Origin: Diaporthe sp. PMI_573
Taxonomy: Eukaryota > Ascomycota > Sordariomycetes > Diaporthales > Diaporthaceae
NCBI GenBank assembly: GCA_021399435.1
Contig: JAJTUP010000006.1
Location: forward strand, 186,001 to 250,000
Length of the DNA: 64,000 nt
Direction of reading: 5' to 3'
Positions 10,706 through 21,787 of this stretch are shown here, in pieces. The position numbers and the translations under genes were made by a program. Numbering within the stretch: position 1 is the stretch's first letter; each line of letters begins with the position of its first letter. A model generated the notes under the pieces. The model was not told the origin of the DNA. It did no database searches and was given only the letters and a program-made list of their open reading frames with translations.

Positions 10706-13700
10706 TTTGACGCGAGATCAAGGTATGTGGTTGTGGTGTTGTGATGTGAGTATTAATCCCCCTATGGACCGTCGAATCCACAGTCGCAAAGCCAACAAAG
10801 AGCTTGTGAATCGGGATTCCGCTCTGATTTCCTAACGAAACGCATGTTAGCATCAAGAATCCCAGCTGAACAAGGCATTGGCTCCAGCGGCAGAAAAGGC
10901 TGGTAAGGAAGCGGCTGAGGACCAGCTCGAAGGCAGAATCAAGCCTACGAAGCCACCAGTTCCAATTCGCACCCCGAAGAGTTCTGAGGCCATCTAGGGG
11001 TGAGAGGGGGCGAGGGGCATGAAGCGTGTGATGCGCGACCTGCTCTCATGAGGAACATTGAATGGGAGCTCACAATTGAAGTCGAGATGGCACAGCCTGA
11101 GGAACTGTGGGAGGAGTCTTGGGGCGACGAGATGAGTGTCTCCGTTGTTTGAGTCTTGAGGATCGGTTGTTTGCTCAGGTGCAAGTGTGCCTGTTCAAAA
11201 AATTCGAGGACGAAGACCGGGCTCGGCTGAGCTGGATTGGAGTGGACTTGAAAGCGGGCGCGGGCGTGGGCGTGGAGGGAGGACAAGGTCGGGGAGCTCC
11301 AAAAAGATTCACCTCACCACACTGGGCCGCGGGCAGGGTTCAGTGCTGAGAACTTTCCACAGCTGGTGTGCGAAAGGGCGGGGACTGGAGGGGGAATTGC
11401 TGAGTGGCATGCAGGGGCCCAGCCCACAGGGGGGGACGGACGGCAAAAGGTACGAGAGCCCACCCCGGACAAAAAGCTTTGGGGCGGTCCCAATCGGTGG
11501 GCGGTCTAAGTGGACAGGTACCGGTACATTGGCAAGTCGCCTAGCACATCCGAGCTGCAACCACCGCGCGGACTGAAAGGGAAGATCAGGGGCCGGACTG
11601 CGAAAAAAAGAGAGGCAGAGATGCAACACCCCGAACCAGGAGGAAGGAAGATACGGCCCAAGAGAAGGATGCACGAACACACCCAACCACTGGGCATTCT
11701 GGCCGTCACGCAACATCCCTCGCAGCTTCACACGCTGCTATTCTTTTTCTGATTCACCACTCCCTCAATTACGTGAGCAGCAAGTGCCTCGAGATGGAAG
11801 CCCAGTGTGCAATCAATTTGTTGCCCTTCCCGTCGTCAGCCGCGGCAAGGATGCAAAAACTGTCTTTCGGCACCCGAGTCATTGTACTGCCAGCCCAGAC
11901 AACCCCGACGCAACAAACTTTCTGCGTGGTGTTGTTGTTGTTGTTGTTGTTGTTGCCAGACCCCCCAGACACGATAATGGCAGTCTTCGGTTACCGCAAT
12001 AGTGTCTCCGGCTTCTTTCTCTGACTCAGCCTTGCGAGCTGCTCGTCATTATTCTCGGCACGAGGCGAGGGCATGCACCTGGCTCATATGTCCCGCCAGA
12101 GTCCGCCGGTGAACGGAACCAGGCTGGGGACAATCCGAGTCGCTACGCCGGCTGCAGGCTATCTGCGGCCTGGCTGGCGATGGTGGGATGGATGGATGGT
12201 TGCTGTCTGCACCAAGGCGCACTACACAGGACTATTGCTCCGTGTTCCTCTCTCTCTCTCTCTGCCTTGGGGCGTGGGGGCCCGTAGAGCTCAGTCTCCT
12301 ACCAGTCAAGTCTTTTCCTCGGCAGGAGTGCTTCCTCTTTTGTCCCATCTCGGTCCTGAAATCGTTAGGTTCAGGCTCGGAGAAACCTGTCAGTGACCGC
12401 CGGCTGACTGCGACGAGCCCGTCTGGCTTACTCGGTGCCCGGGTGCCCGGCTTGCTTACTGACCGTTTCGGCACCATCTCATCCTTATCGTTGCTACTGC
12501 TGCTGCTGCTGCTGCTGCTACAACCACTGCCATGGATTCTCTAGCGATTGCCTCTCTAGTGCGGCAGTTCGTCGAGTCGCAACGCACCGATCTCGTTCAT
12601 GCGAGGGCATTGAGTGGTGCCACCGTGCCACCGGTTCTTGATATTGAGCCTTGGCCATTTTGATGACGATCCTCCCCCAAATCATGTTGGCAGCCCTAGC
12701 GCCACGGGTAGTGAGCTAAGTAAATTTAGCTGCGACCACGGACATGCAGGCACACGGCCTGACGGCTTTTCTTTGATGCTTCGATGCTGTGGTATTCATC
12801 TATCCCCCTGAGGCAGCGTGGCAATATCCTTAGTACTCAATCCGCCCTTGGGTCAGTCGGTATAATCCATGATCAAGTGATCAATCAATCCACCAACCAG
12901 TATTGGTCCGACCCCGAGTAGAGTGGACGGCAAGGATTGTACCGGTCGGCGTGTTTCCAGGTCAAGTCTTCGGGTTTGGGATGGCCTTGGTGGTAGTTGC
13001 AGTCATTGGAGTCCAGCCCTTCTCTGCCCAGCTCGGGGATGAGCCTGCACCTAGCGCTGCCCTGCAGGGTCCCAAGTACCGGTACACTGCGCATTGGCAC
13101 GGTCCACTGGCGCGGGCAGGGATCTGAGCTGGATCGGAGGTACCTACCCTTGCGCGCTCATCGTATTGTTCAACAAGAACTGAGGTGCTGAGCCAACAGA
13201 CCAGGAACTTCCCCAACTTTTTCCAGAGGTCACCAAAGCCGCTGCCACAGCAGCTGTCCAGTTAGCCTCCAGCTCCCACCTCAGCTCATCTCAGCTCAGC
13301 GCTGACGCAAGACATTTGGAAAGGGAAAAAGGGACGACCAAAGCGAAGGGGTCAGAGCAGACGGACCAGGAAATTCCAACAAACAGGACAACTACACAGT
13401 ATTAGCACATCAATTCGGGATCGGCATTGTCGCAAGAGCTGCTGCCCACACTCCGCCCTCCGGAACAAAGTAAGCACCACCGGTACACGGTACCCATCCA
13501 TCTCCCTCATCGCCGCTGCTGCCCCTCGCACGCTGCCCTCGTCGCATCGATCTCTCCCTCCCCCCAGTCCAGCCCACCCTTCCCATCCCACCAGACCACG
13601 CTTCAGCTCCACACCGGACAGGTACTTCCTCCCTTTGACCCCTGCCTGCCCGCCCGTCTGCTCTCCCAATCGCTCCTCTCTGCCTCTGAGCAAAGCACCA

Positions 13701-14174
13701 CGACAAAAAAACTCCCCCCCTCTCAATTCACATACCCACTCCTGGCCATTGAGTCTTCTTTCCTGACCTCGCCTCAGCCTTAGTGAACCCGACACACTTC
13801 ACAGCTCTAGGACTGCCAGACGCGAAGAATTGAGACAGGTATGTGCTTCCCAGTGTATTTTGTTCCGGCTGTTTTTGTGTCTGCTTGGTTGCGCTGCTCA
13901 AGCTGCGTGGGAGGGTGGCTCTGGCAGTGGGCTCTCTCAGACCTGAATAGTTGGCTTGAGAGACCATGCTTGGACTTATAGAATATTATGCTGTGTCGCG
14001 AGGACATGTGGAAACAAAAAAAGGCATCTTGGGAAACACCGTCGGTTCCGACGGGAAAGTGGTTCAAAACGCACGACTGCAATAAGAATGATTGCCATGC
14101 TAACGCGGTGCTCCTAACAGGCCTCCCCTTCCAAGTTGTTCTAGAAGCCAACCCTTCAGATACCCAGAACGACC
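10706..14174. promoter_or_regulatory. Shared divergent regulatory region of acl2 and acl1
   Basis: The 3.5 kb between the two ATP-citrate lyase starts contain no supportable gene. It holds a GTT triplet run (11930-11956), a CT dinucleotide run (12248-12263) and a CTG triplet run (12496-12519). A CT-rich tract at about 13500-13760 is the usual fungal signature just upstream of a transcription start and here belongs to acl1. The length is large for a fungal bidirectional promoter. A non-coding transcript inside it is possible but cannot be shown from sequence. Confidence 0.6.
13839..14120 (+). other. Probable 5' UTR intron of acl1
   Basis: A canonical donor GTATGT at 13839 and an acceptor CTCCTAACAG ending at 14120, preceded by a TGCTAAC branch-like motif, bracket 282 bp just upstream of the acl1 start codon. 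Upstream of the donor is the CT-rich leader tract. Leader introns of this size are common in highly expressed fungal metabolic genes. The call rests on splice signals only. Confidence 0.55.
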
Positions 14175-16212
14175 ATGTCTACGGCTCCTGTGAACGGCAC
14201 GACAGGCAAGGGCCTGTCTGCCAACGACAACATCACCCGTTTTGCCGCCCCCAGCAGGGCTCTCAGCCCTCTCCCCAGCCATGCCCTGTTCAACGACAAG
14301 ACGCGATGCTTCGTTTACGGCATGCAGCCTCGTGCCGTCCAGGGCATGCTGGACTTCGACTTCATCTGCAAGCGAACCACACCGTCCGTCGCCGGCATCA
14401 TCTACACTTTCGGTGGTCAGTTCGTGAGCAAGATGTACTGGGGCACTAGCGAGACCCTCCTGCCCGTCTACCAGGAGGTGGACAAGGCCGTGGCCAAGCA
14501 CCCCGATGTCGACGTTGTCGTCAACTTCGCCTCCTCCCGAAGTGTCTACAGCTCCACCATGGAGCTGATGCAGAATCCTCAGATCAAGACTATCGCCATC
14601 ATTGCTGAGGGTGTGCCAGAGCGAGTGAGTAGACCCGTACCCAAAGTCGCGGTGGTGCAAGCGCTAATGTCCTCTGTAGCGTGCTCGTGAGATTGCCCAC
14701 GTCGCCCAGCAGAAGGGAGTGACCATCATTGGTCCTGCCACTGTTGGTGGCATCAAGCCTGGCTGCTTCAAGATCGGTAACACTGGTGGTATGATGGACA
14801 ACATCGTTGCTTCCAAGCTGTACCGCAAGGGCTCCGTTGGCTACGTCTCCAAGTCTGGTGGTATGTCCAACGAGCTGAACAACATCATCTCCAACAACAC
14901 GGATGGTGTCTACGAGGGTGTTGCCATTGGCGGCGACAGGTATCCTGGAACCACCTTCATCGACCACTTGTTGAGGTACCAGGCCGACCCTGAGTGCAAG
15001 ATCCTGGTGCTCCTGGGTGAGGTTGGTGGTGTCGAGGAGTACAAGGTGGTCGAGGCCGTCAAGCAGGGTATCATCACCAAGCCAATTGTCGCCTGGGCCA
15101 TTGGTACCTGCGCTAGCATGTTCAAGACTGAGGTCCAGTTCGGACACGCCGGTTCTTTCGCCAACTCCCAGCTCGAGACTGCCGCCATGAAGAACAAGAC
15201 GATGGCCGAGGCTGGCTTTCACGTCCCCCCCACCTTTGAGGCCATGCCCGAGGTCCTGAAGAAGGTCTACGATGACCTTGTCGCCAAGGGCACGATCCAG
15301 CCCCAGGCTGAGCCCGCTGTGCCCAAGATCCCCATGGACTACTCCTGGGCTCAAGAGCTCGGCCTCATCCGAAAGCCTGCTGCTTTCATCTCCACCATCT
15401 CCGACGACCGTGGCCAGGAGCTTCTGTACGCTGGCATGCCCATCTCGGACGTGTTCAAGGAGGAGATTGGTATCGGTGGTGTCATGTCCCTCCTGTGGTT
15501 CCGTCGCCGTCTGCCTGATTACGCCTCCAAGTTCCTGGAGATGGTCCTCATGCTCACGGCCGACCACGGTCCTGCCGTGTCTGGTGCCATGAACACCATT
15601 ATCACCACCCGTGCCGGCAAGGACCTGATCAGCGCGCTGGTCAGCGGTCTGCTTACCATTGGTTCGCGGTTCGGTGGTGCGCTTGACGGCGCTGCGGAGG
15701 AGTTCACCAAGGCCTTCGACAAGGGTCTCAGCCCGCGTGACTTCGTCGACTCGATGCGCAAGGCCAACAAGCTCATCCCTGGTATTGGCCACCGTATCAA
15801 GTCGCGCAACAACCCCGACCTGCGTGTCGAGCTGGTCAAGGAGTTTGTCAAGTCTAGGTTCCCCAGCACCAAGCTGCTCGACTACGCCCTGGCTGTCGAG
15901 ACCGTCACCACGTCCAAGAAGGACAACCTGATCCTGAACGTCGACGGCTGTATCGCCGTCTGCTTCGTCGATCTGCTCCGCAACTGCGGTGCCTTCAGCA
16001 GCGAGGAGGCTGAGGACTACCTGTCCATGGGTGTCCTGAACGGTCTGTTTGTGCTCGGCCGGTCGATCGGTCTGATTGCCCACTTCTTGGACCAGAAGAG
16101 GCTGCGCACCGGTCTGTACCGTCACCCATGGGACGACATCACCTACCTGCTGCCCAGCCTCGCCCAACAGGGACGGCCAGGCGGCGAGGGCCGTGTCGAG
16201 GTGCAGGTGTAA
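14175..16212 (+). CDS. acl1: ATP-citrate lyase subunit 1
   Basis: Model: join(14175..14624, 14680..16212), 660 residues; the junction reads [14 protein letters not shown], as in family members. The CoA-binding/ligase part carries [17 protein letters not shown]. The catalytic phospho-histidine is in FGHAGSFAN (His about 306). The C-terminal part is the citrate-synthase-like domain ([34 protein letters not shown]), which tetramerises and completes citryl-CoA cleavage. It works only with Acl2 and is encoded divergently from it, which should keep subunit supply balanced. Codon use is strongly C-ending, as expected for a highly expressed gene; this also creates long spurious frames on the opposite strand. 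Confidence 0.98.
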
Positions 16213-16988
16213 GAAGAGTCAGCGGAAGGAAAAAGGCACATATCTAGAAGCGGGAGCCATGATTGACGTTTCACCCTTTTTATGAAACCTCGTGTAGTAA
16301 TGATTAGCTCTGGGCCGGGTCTGATGTGATTCTTAAACAATTAGAAGGTAAATGGAATTTCATGAAGACGAACGAGGTGTACTGTTAACTGAACGTGTGC
16401 AATGTTTGAGCTCTTTGCCGCCTTGGTAATTCAATCCGCGCCGGCTAGCACTAGGCTCGCATTTGTTCTCGTACAAATTCGATTAGATACGGACCGAGAA
16501 GATAACTCCCACTGCGCAGCGAAAGGCGCACGGACCAACGGCGACATGTCCCTCGCCTGCCGGGACCTGTGTTTTTTTGGAGGGACTGATGCACTGCGAT
16601 CACCGAAGGACAGCAACTGGATCGATTGCGTTGACCTCTTTGCTCCGACGGACCAATTCAACTGGCAGTGGGAATCCAGCAGGGCCCGTTGTTCCCGCCG
16701 TCAAGAAATTCCCATAAATCTGCTGCTCGCAGTCCCTGTGAACGGGGCGCAAAGGTACGGACAGGAGGAACCCATTCATTCACAAGGCACTTGTATGAGC
16801 TCGGAACTCACACGATCTGGTCTCCTACCTAGGTAGATAGGTCTGCCATTCCTCCCACGTCACGGAGCAACCGTTGGAAAGCTACTCGAAGAGGCCCTTT
16901 CGATCTCGACGGTCCCATCCTACGGTCCTACCACCCGCCGACGAGCCACCCACACACGCGACACCATCCGCCTTACAAACATACCAAG
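16213..16988. promoter_or_regulatory. acl1 3' flank and promoter of the uL30m gene
   Basis: This holds the acl1 3' UTR (about 16213-16400) and, towards 16850-16988, the leader of the mitochondrial ribosomal protein gene. No other gene or repeat is seen. A CCTAGGTAGATAGG motif near 16828 is the only small near-palindrome noticed. Confidence 0.45.
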
Positions 16989-17360
16989 ATGTCCGCCCCA
17001 GCAACAAGAGCAGCCGCCGCCGCGGCAGCAGCAGCGACAAGAACAGCAGCAGCAACAACAACAGCAGCAGCGGCGCCATCCTCCTACTTCCGCATAACCC
17101 TCCACCGCTCAGCAATCGGTCTACCAGAGCGCACGCGCGGCGTCCTCGCGGCCCTGGGCCTCCACCGCCGCTGCCAGACCGTCTTCCACCCCACCGAGCC
17201 GCAGTTCGCGGGCATGATCATGAAGGTGAAGGAGCTGGTCCGCGTCGAGGAGGTGGGCCGCCGGCTGAGCGCCGCGGAGCTGCGCGCCGAGAGGACGCCC
17301 GACCGGGGGTTCTGGGTGGAGAGGAGGGCTGGTGCTGATGGGGCTCCTGGGCGGGCGTGA
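16989..17360 (+). CDS. mrpl33: Mitochondrial large-subunit ribosomal protein uL30m (MrpL33-type)
   Basis: A single-exon, 123-residue frame. Residues 32-90 match the compact L30 fold ([16 protein letters not shown], then [16 protein letters not shown] and [14 protein letters not shown]). This protein is a component of the large mitoribosomal subunit. The first 30 residues are almost pure Ala/Thr with three Arg, encoded by GCA/ACA/GCG triplets; they lack acidic residues and could act as a mitochondrial presequence. The C-terminal tail (Arg/Gly/Ala) is slightly longer than the core. The start is the first ATG in frame before the Ala-rich tract; the triplet-repeat nature of the tract means its length may vary between strains. 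Confidence 0.88.
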   Translation: MSAPATRAAAAAAAAATRTAAATTTAAAAPSSYFRITLHRSAIGLPERTRGVLAALGLHRRCQTVFHPTEPQFAGMIMKVKELVRVEEVGRRLSAAELRAERTPDRGFWVERRAGADGAPGRA

Positions 17361-18976
17361 ACGGGCGTGTGAGCGGGATGTCTTTGACGGCGCTGGAATG
17401 GGAAGAGATTGGAGCGGAGTGGTATAGAATGAGAGGATACTAGGGCCGCGCAGGTATACCCAGAGTGCTGGAGGGTGGAACGTGTCTGATGCTCGTCGGG
17501 AGACGTGTGTAATGCCACGGGCAAGATGGCAAGCATCAGCACAGGCTGGACTCGGTCAAGGACCTCGATGGAGCGCTGTGTACATAAATGGCAACCCCTA
17601 TGGACCGTCATGGTTCAAGAGGAGCCAGTCATGGTCTCGGAGGATACGTCCGAATTGTATGGTTACCTATCCCACTCTCGCTGCTACAGCTGGCAGTTAC
17701 GAGGCGGTGTTGTCGAGGCCCGCTTGTGTAGAAAGTAAGCCAAGAGGAACACGCGCCCATATTATGGGGCGTAAATTGTCACACACGCTGGACGAGGAGC
17801 ATAAAGACTATTGTACCGGGTTCCCTTTTGATTGATTAATGTACACAAATAACTGTATGAGTCCAGGGCCGTGAACGTTACTGCGCAACAGTGCCTTGTC
17901 GACGATGACCAGAGGCGGCAGATATCACAGCCCCAGAACTAAAACTTCCCCTTCAGTCATGCTTCCGTCTCAAGCCTCAACGGCCCACTGCGTGAAACAA
18001 CACCTCACCAACAACAATTAAGAGGCGGCAGTGACCAGGGCTTCCAGAGGCGCAGGTCCGTTCTTCAGCGAACAACAATTTTCCCTCCCTGCATCTCAGC
18101 TCTCATCTAATACCGTTCTGAAGCCGGAGCGGTCACTGTGACAATGCCTCAAACTGTCGTAAGGCAAAAGTAGTGACAGAGCCTCAGAGAAAAACAAAAA
18201 CCACATGTCCATCAGCATGGAATACCACAACTGCGTCGTATCTTCCGTCGAATAATAACGGATGCAAAGCCACAGTCGTACTTGCCTCATCGCATCGAGG
18301 CCAAACCAGGAGCTTCAGACTATCCCAATTCCACTCCCCCCCCCTTTTTTTTTCCTGTGCTCGAACAATTTTCGAGAAAATGCTGACCAGCCACGGAAAT
18401 CGTGACCAAAAGTTCGGTGAACCTCAAGCTGGGAGGATGTCATCCCACGTTCTTGAAAGATCAAAGTATGCCACTCCTGAAGCATTTCCAATGCGGTCGG
18501 CTGCGTGAATGACAAGATCGCAGTCATAAGAATAGATGAAAAAGACCAGTCGATATCGTAGCCCAGCTGGATGAGCATCAAGTGTACATAATGTGATACA
18601 ATTTTCTTGGGTTGTGTCGTGATTGCGAGTATCTCGCTGTAGTGGTTCCCATGATCTGAGCCACCATTCGGTAATGACACCATAGGCTTCCTAGCATGAC
18701 GCTATGCGACTTGTGTTCATGCCTTGCCGCCTTCGAAATAATTCAAGTCGTTGAAAAGGAAGAAGGCCTGCACCGGCCGTCATCGGATTGTAGTGACCGC
18801 ACTGCTTTGCCGATGTCGAGCTTAGTCGATCAGCGTTGAGTGCCCATGATGGAGAATTTGTTGGGTTGACGCCTCTTGGATGAAGCTGCCGTAGACTGCG
18901 ATCCGCCACCCTTCCTGCTTCCTTGCGGAGGGTGCTGTTCCTCGAGTTCGAAACCAGTGATGCGCTTGGGCTTCTG
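17361..18976. other. Convergent intergenic region between uL30m and eaf3
   Basis: Both flanking genes end into this 1.6 kb. Only 3' UTR sequence is expected. Frames present are short and without recognisable domains; no element of the 15-bp family and no RNA gene was seen. Confidence 0.45.
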
Positions 18977-21787
18977 CTAGGAGCTCTTGGCTTTATCCTG
19001 GTATTCTGGGCCGGGAACCTCGTACTCGCGGACAAAGTACTTATGTCCGTTCTTGCTCAGCCAGTTGGTGAACTTGGTCAGTTCCTCGCGAAGGCGGCTG
19101 ACGGATTGCTGATCCATGTTGGTCTGGGCAAGCAGCTCAGGCAGCGACACTTGAAGAAGAAGTTAGCTCCATTTGCCATGTAATAGAAGAGAATATCGTA
19201 TCGGTCACTCACCAAGAAGTCGGCAAAGATGCTCGCCTCCGTAGACGCTGCTCGGTCCTCCGTCCTTCTCGTTCTCCCACTGTGGGAGCAGCTCAGAGTA
19301 CTGCAATCGCTCGAAGCTGGGGATTCAGAATTAGCTTGGCCCGTCATGTGCGGTAAGGCCTTGGTCGAGGTGCAAAACTTACCGATAGAGGAGGATCCTG
19401 CCAAGGGCCCGGTCGAAGTACTCGCGAAGGCCTGCCATCGTCTCTTTGAGAATGTCGATCTGAGCCGAGTCTTCCTCGCGCTTTGGCATCTCATCCTCCA
19501 GATAGTCATTCAGGATCTTGACGACCGGTTGTTCGTGGGGCAGCGGCACGAGCTGCGAGTCCTTGGTGACATGCTCCCAGTCGTCGACCAGAATTCCCTT
19601 CAGGACATCTGTCATGACAAGCTTGATCGAGGGTCGAGCGTGAAAGGATTCTTCCTGTGTTCTGAGGTTAAGATCAGGCCATTCAAATGAGTTCTCCCAT
19701 TTCAAGTATGTGTTGCTCATCCACGTGGGATCGTAGTCATAGTTATCCCACGGCTCGTCCGTCTGGGCTTTGCCCTCGGAGTCAATGCGCATCGAATCGA
19801 TGGCTCTCAGTAACTCGGGGTTGCCATCAGGCTTGCGCCAGTTCGGGCCCTTGCGTGATGAGCGCTGCAACTTTGCAGGCCGCTCCTGGAGCTCTTCTGT
19901 GTCTTCCCGTGCTCGTTTGCCCTTGTGCTGCAGCTTTGCAGTCTGAGCCTCCGCTTCCTCGCTCAACTGGCGGCTACGACTTCGCGTGATTCGGCCGCTG
20001 TAGGAGGATTGGATCTTGGTGGGCTTGACCGCACCGTCCTCGCCAATCTTGGGTTGACTGAAATGCTGCATCTTCGAGAGCTGAACATTCAGTCCTTCGT
20101 TGTTCTCAGGGACCTCCTCAATGGAAGGCAGTATGCTGGACAGCTGGGCGTTGATCGTCCCAGTCACGCTGTCGGACTCATTGGTAGAGTTCTTCTTGGT
20201 TAAGGTGATTTTCAGCTTGCGCGGTCGCTTTGCTGGGCGGTTCTCTTCCTCTGCGTCCTTGTCGAGAGGCTCATTCTCTACTATCTCCTGGTTGCTTTCA
20301 CGAGCGCGCTTCTTGGGTGCCTTTTTTCCATCAGATCGGCTGTCCTCAGGGACCTCCTCGATGGAAGGCAGCGCGCTCGACAGCTGGGCGCTGGTAGTTC
20401 CAGCTACGCTGTCGGCGTCCTTCTCGGCTGAAGTGACTTTCAGCTTGCGTGCTCGCTTCGCTGGGCGACTCTCTGGCCCTGCATCCTTGTCAAGAGGCTC
20501 CTTCACAACGTCCTGGCTGTCTTCACGAGCTCGCTTCATGGGTGCCTTCCTTCCGTCAGGAGCGTAGACACAGGTGAACCCTCTTCTGCGGCAGCAATCG
20601 CAGGGTGTGCCTCCGGTGCAACGAGTCTTGTGTGACCGGCAAGGATCGCAGGCTTTGGCAGCCCTCGGAGGCTTGACATCTGCCGACTTGTCTTTGCCTA
20701 GGCTGCCCTTGGCAGGCTTGGTTGATGCCGCCTTGCTTGTAGCGGCCTGGGTTGCTGCAGGCTTCTTGGGTGCTGCAGGCTTAGGTGCTGCAATCTTGGG
20801 TGCCGCAGGCTTGGGGACCGCAGACTTCTTAGGCGCGGAAGTCTTGGGTGCGGCAGGCTTCTGTGCCGTGGACTTCTTCTGCGCCGCAGTGTTCATGGGC
20901 GCAATGGTCGTGGATGCGTCCGGCTTGCTTGTTGCTGGCTCCTGTCCATTTGCGGGAGCGCTGGGAATGTCGTTGCCAATGGGTTCATCGCCCACTGACC
21001 TGGGTTTGGGGTAGACGCTGTTCAAAGCAGCATAGAAGCTGTTGGACACAACACCGCGCACTGGACGGCTCATGAACGCGTTTCGGGTCATGGCCGCGCG
21101 CGTGTCGCGCATGAACGAGTTGAAAGGAGGGGCGCTGTGTTGCCTGCTTCTTCCTGGGGCTTCCTCCGCGTCAGGTGCGGCTACAACAGCGGTAGCATCC
21201 TGGGTCGCAGTGGCATCGCCATTTGGGGCCTGATCATCAGGCGCTGCGGCGGCCTGGGCGGCCTGGGCGTCCTGAGCAGCCCTCAGGCGGGTGTTGCGAG
21301 TATGTGGAGCGGGGGGCATGGTGGACCTGGCCTTCGCAGCAGCGCGTTTCTCTCTGCTAACGATTGCCTTTTGGGCCTTTTCCGCTTTCGAGGCTTTTGT
21401 GACAATGGGATCTGGAAGTTCCTCAAGTTCCTCAATCTCGCTCGGGCAATTCTCTTGCATGAATCTGCGAAGCTCCGCGTTGAATGCCTCCCTGTTTTTT
21501 GGAGGAATACCGGCGGTCAACTCGTCAGAGACTTCGTCCTCTGGGGTCGCCTCTCTCTTCTTCGGCTTAGCCCGTCTCTGAATTATAGGCCAAGCGTCCT
21601 GGTACTGTTCGGCCTTAAGTGTGGACTCCAATCCCTCATCTGTGGTTTTGTAGTAGTAGTCGTGGAGAGCCTCTTTGAATCCAGGATTTGATTCGGAAAG
21701 AGATTCAGGGGGTAGTCTGGAGAGAATGTCGTAAGGTAGAGAGGCTTTGTACCAGGCTGCCTCTTTCTTGACGAATGCTGGGTCCAT
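18977..21787 (-). CDS. Zn2Cys6-containing ORF in the eaf3 intron, in frame with the MRG exons
   Basis: From the ATG at 21787 one frame runs without a stop across the eaf3 intron and through the eaf3 acceptor at 19655 into the MRG exon. With the two downstream eaf3 introns removed (complement of join(18977..19149, 19213..19316, 19383..21787)) it would encode 893 residues. Parts in order: an acidic/basic N-terminus; a Lys/Pro/Ala repeat tract (about 290-350, histone-H1-like); a Zn(II)2Cys6 cluster (about 377-404; spacing C-x2-C-x6-C-x5-C-x2-C-x6-C); and two related blocks of about 75 residues (each with KRARE, EPLDKDA, RPAKR and LPSIEEVPE). The MRG domain is last. It may be an alternative-promoter isoform of eaf3 with a DNA-binding module replacing the chromodomain, a nested gene, or an inserted gene that captured the MRG exons. 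Sequence alone cannot decide. Confidence 0.6.

Noticed and set aside
14599..16167. 522-codon minus-strand frame across acl1
   Set aside because: Same cause: an antisense shadow of a strongly biased highly expressed gene.
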